In this document: one piece after another, positions 4,407 through 5,412 of the stretch
Layout of the letters: each line of letters begins with the position of its first letter
How positions within the stretch are numbered: the stretch's first letter is position 1
From: Aquificaceae bacterium
GTDB lineage: Bacteria; Aquificota; Aquificia; Aquificales; Aquificaceae
Length of the DNA: 5,412 bases
Assembly: GCA_025057245.1 (NCBI GenBank)
Contig: JANWYC010000084.1
Coordinates: 1 to 5,412, forward strand
Direction: 5' to 3'
Translations under genes and position numbers: made by a program
Notes under the pieces: generated by a model
What the model saw: the letters and a program-made list of their open reading frames with translations, nothing else
Database searches by the model: none
What the model was told of the DNA's origin: nothing

Positions 4407-5412
4407 CTTTGATACCAATAAACTGCCAGAAAGTAGGGCGGAAGCGGTCGTATGCGGTAGCGGAATAGCGGGTCTTACAACTGCCATAGTGTTAAAAGAG
4501 TTAGGCGTAGAACCCGTAATTCTAACCCGTGGCATTGGCAACACTTACTACTCTCAAGGTGGTATAGCGTGTGCTTCCCATCCGGAGGACAGTCCGTACA
4601 TGCACTTTTTGGACACTCAGCGGGCGGGAAGGGGTCTATGTAGAGAAGACAGTCTTAGGGTTTTGGTGGAGGAGGGGGTGCAAAGACTGGCTGACCTTAC
4701 GAGATGGGGTGTGAACTTTGACCCAGAGACTACCATAGAGGGAGGTCATTCCTTTCCCAGAGTCTACAAAGTCAAGGATTACACTGGTAGAGCCATATAC
4801 CAAGCCTTGTGGAACAGAGTAAAACAACTAAACATAAAAGTTCTCACGGGGGAAGTTCAAGAAATACTGGGAGAGGAGAGGGTGCAAGGTGTTCTGTATT
4901 ACGACGGAGGCCTGAAACTGCTTAAAACTAACGTCCTCGTTCTTGCTACGGGCGGAGCTGCCAGCATGTTCTTACACACTTCAAACCCAGTTAGAGTGAG
5001 AGGGGATGCCATTGGCATGGCATTGAGAAAGGATGTTGCACTTATCAACGCCGAGTTCGTTCAGTTTCATCCCACAGTGGTAAAGAACACGAGCATACTT
5101 ATCTCAGAAGCGGCCAGAGGTGAGGGTGCGGTGCTCGTTGACCAAAAGGGCGAGAGGTTTGTGGACGAATTGCAACCGAGGGATGTGGTAGCGAGGGCTA
5201 TATACAATAAGATAAAAAACGGCGAGTCAGTTTTTCTTGACTTCAGACCTATAAGAAAAAAGGGGATAGAGCTTTCTGAGAGGTTTCCTACCATACACGC
5301 CATGTTAAGAGAGAGGGGCTACGACCCAGATATGGAGCCTATACCCATAACGCCTGCCTCTCACTACTACATAGGTGGGTTGGATGTGGACCTTTACGGG
5401 AGGACTACCCTT
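4390..5412 (+). CDS. nadB: L-aspartate oxidase, NadB (3' end outside the window)
   Basis: The 341 visible codons stay open to the right edge; NadB is normally about 460-540 residues. It is an FAD flavoprotein that oxidises L-aspartate to iminoaspartate, which NadA then uses to make quinolinate for NAD. Visible motifs: the FAD-binding [13 protein letters not shown] (20-32) after a short N-terminal extension; SQGGIACA (55-62); [12 protein letters not shown] (72-83); EGGHS (117-121); [11 protein letters not shown] (130-140); LATGGA (185-190); GDAIGMALR (205-213); EFVQFHPT (222-229); [12 protein letters not shown] (240-251); [10 protein letters not shown] (262-271); and [10 protein letters not shown] (325-334). 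The residues corresponding to E. coli Glu121, His244, Arg290 and His351 appear to be E118, H227, R243 and H325. EGGHS, which separates NadB from succinate dehydrogenase/fumarate reductase flavoproteins, supports the call. As an aspartate oxidase it can use O2 or fumarate as acceptor. It overlaps yvcK by 17 nt, so the two are probably co-transcribed. Confidence 0.93.
   Translation, partial: MAYFLSFDTNKLPESRAEAVVCGSGIAGLTTAIVLKELGVEPVILTRGIGNTYYSQGGIACASHPEDSPYMHFLDTQRAGRGLCREDSLRVLVEEGVQRLADLTRWGVNFDPETTIEGGHSFPRVYKVKDYTGRAIYQALWNRVKQLNIKVLTGEVQEILGEERVQGVLYYDGGLKLLKTNVLVLATGGAASMFLHTSNPVRVRGDAIGMALRKDVALINAEFVQFHPTVVKNTSILISEAARGEGAVLVDQKGERFVDELQPRDVVARAIYNKIKNGESVFLDFRPIRKKGIELSERFPTIHAMLRERGYDPDMEPIPITPASHYYIGGLDVDLYGRTTL

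Noticed and set aside
4233..5303. Minus-strand open frames at 4233-4544, 4636-4827 and 5067-5303
   Set aside because: All lie antisense to yvcK or nadB, whose plus-strand motifs are unmistakable.

Overview
The window looks like a chromosomal segment from a thermophilic member of the Aquificales (Hydrogenobacter/Thermocrinis-like). The grounds are moderate G+C, heavy use of AGG/AGA/ATA codons, Lys/Glu/Ile-rich proteins and tightly overlapping genes. This placement is inferred from protein character, not from a database match.

Layout, left to right. Positions 1-293 hold no convincing complete gene: there is a possible tail of an unidentified protein (2-94) and a degenerate stretch that, on the minus strand, resembles the repeat described below. 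Positions 294-1067 (+) encode a short Gfo/Idh/MocA-type NAD(P)-dependent oxidoreductase. Positions 1068-1425 are non-coding. Positions 1426-2424 (+) encode an MscS-family mechanosensitive channel. Positions 2425-2904 are again non-coding. Positions 2905-3381 (-) encode a YceD/DUF177 protein. It is divergent from yvcK (3429-4406, +), which overlaps the start of nadB (4390 to the right edge, +, 341 codons visible, unfinished).

The most unusual content is in the two long intergenic gaps. They are homologous to each other in the same orientation: 1260-1378 and 2578-2696 align without a gap over 119 positions with 79 identities by hand count, and about 32 of the 40 differences are transitions. The similarity can be followed more loosely on both sides. 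Predicted hairpins fall at equivalent places, one base pair changes compensatorily (C-G to U-A), and several pairs are G.U only when the plus strand is read as RNA. I read this as two diverged copies of an unrecognised repeat that may encode a structured RNA. A third, poorer copy may lie at the left edge on the opposite strand.

Three genes (the oxidoreductase, the MscS channel and yceD) have an in-frame stop codon 6-12 nt before the start codon, no Shine-Dalgarno sequence, and a -10-like hexamer 6-8 nt before the start. This is what leaderless mRNAs would look like. By contrast, yvcK and nadB have strong AAGGAGGT sites. yvcK and nadB are probably co-transcribed and translationally coupled; they combine a UDP-sugar-binding regulator of cell-envelope/carbon metabolism with the first enzyme of NAD biosynthesis.
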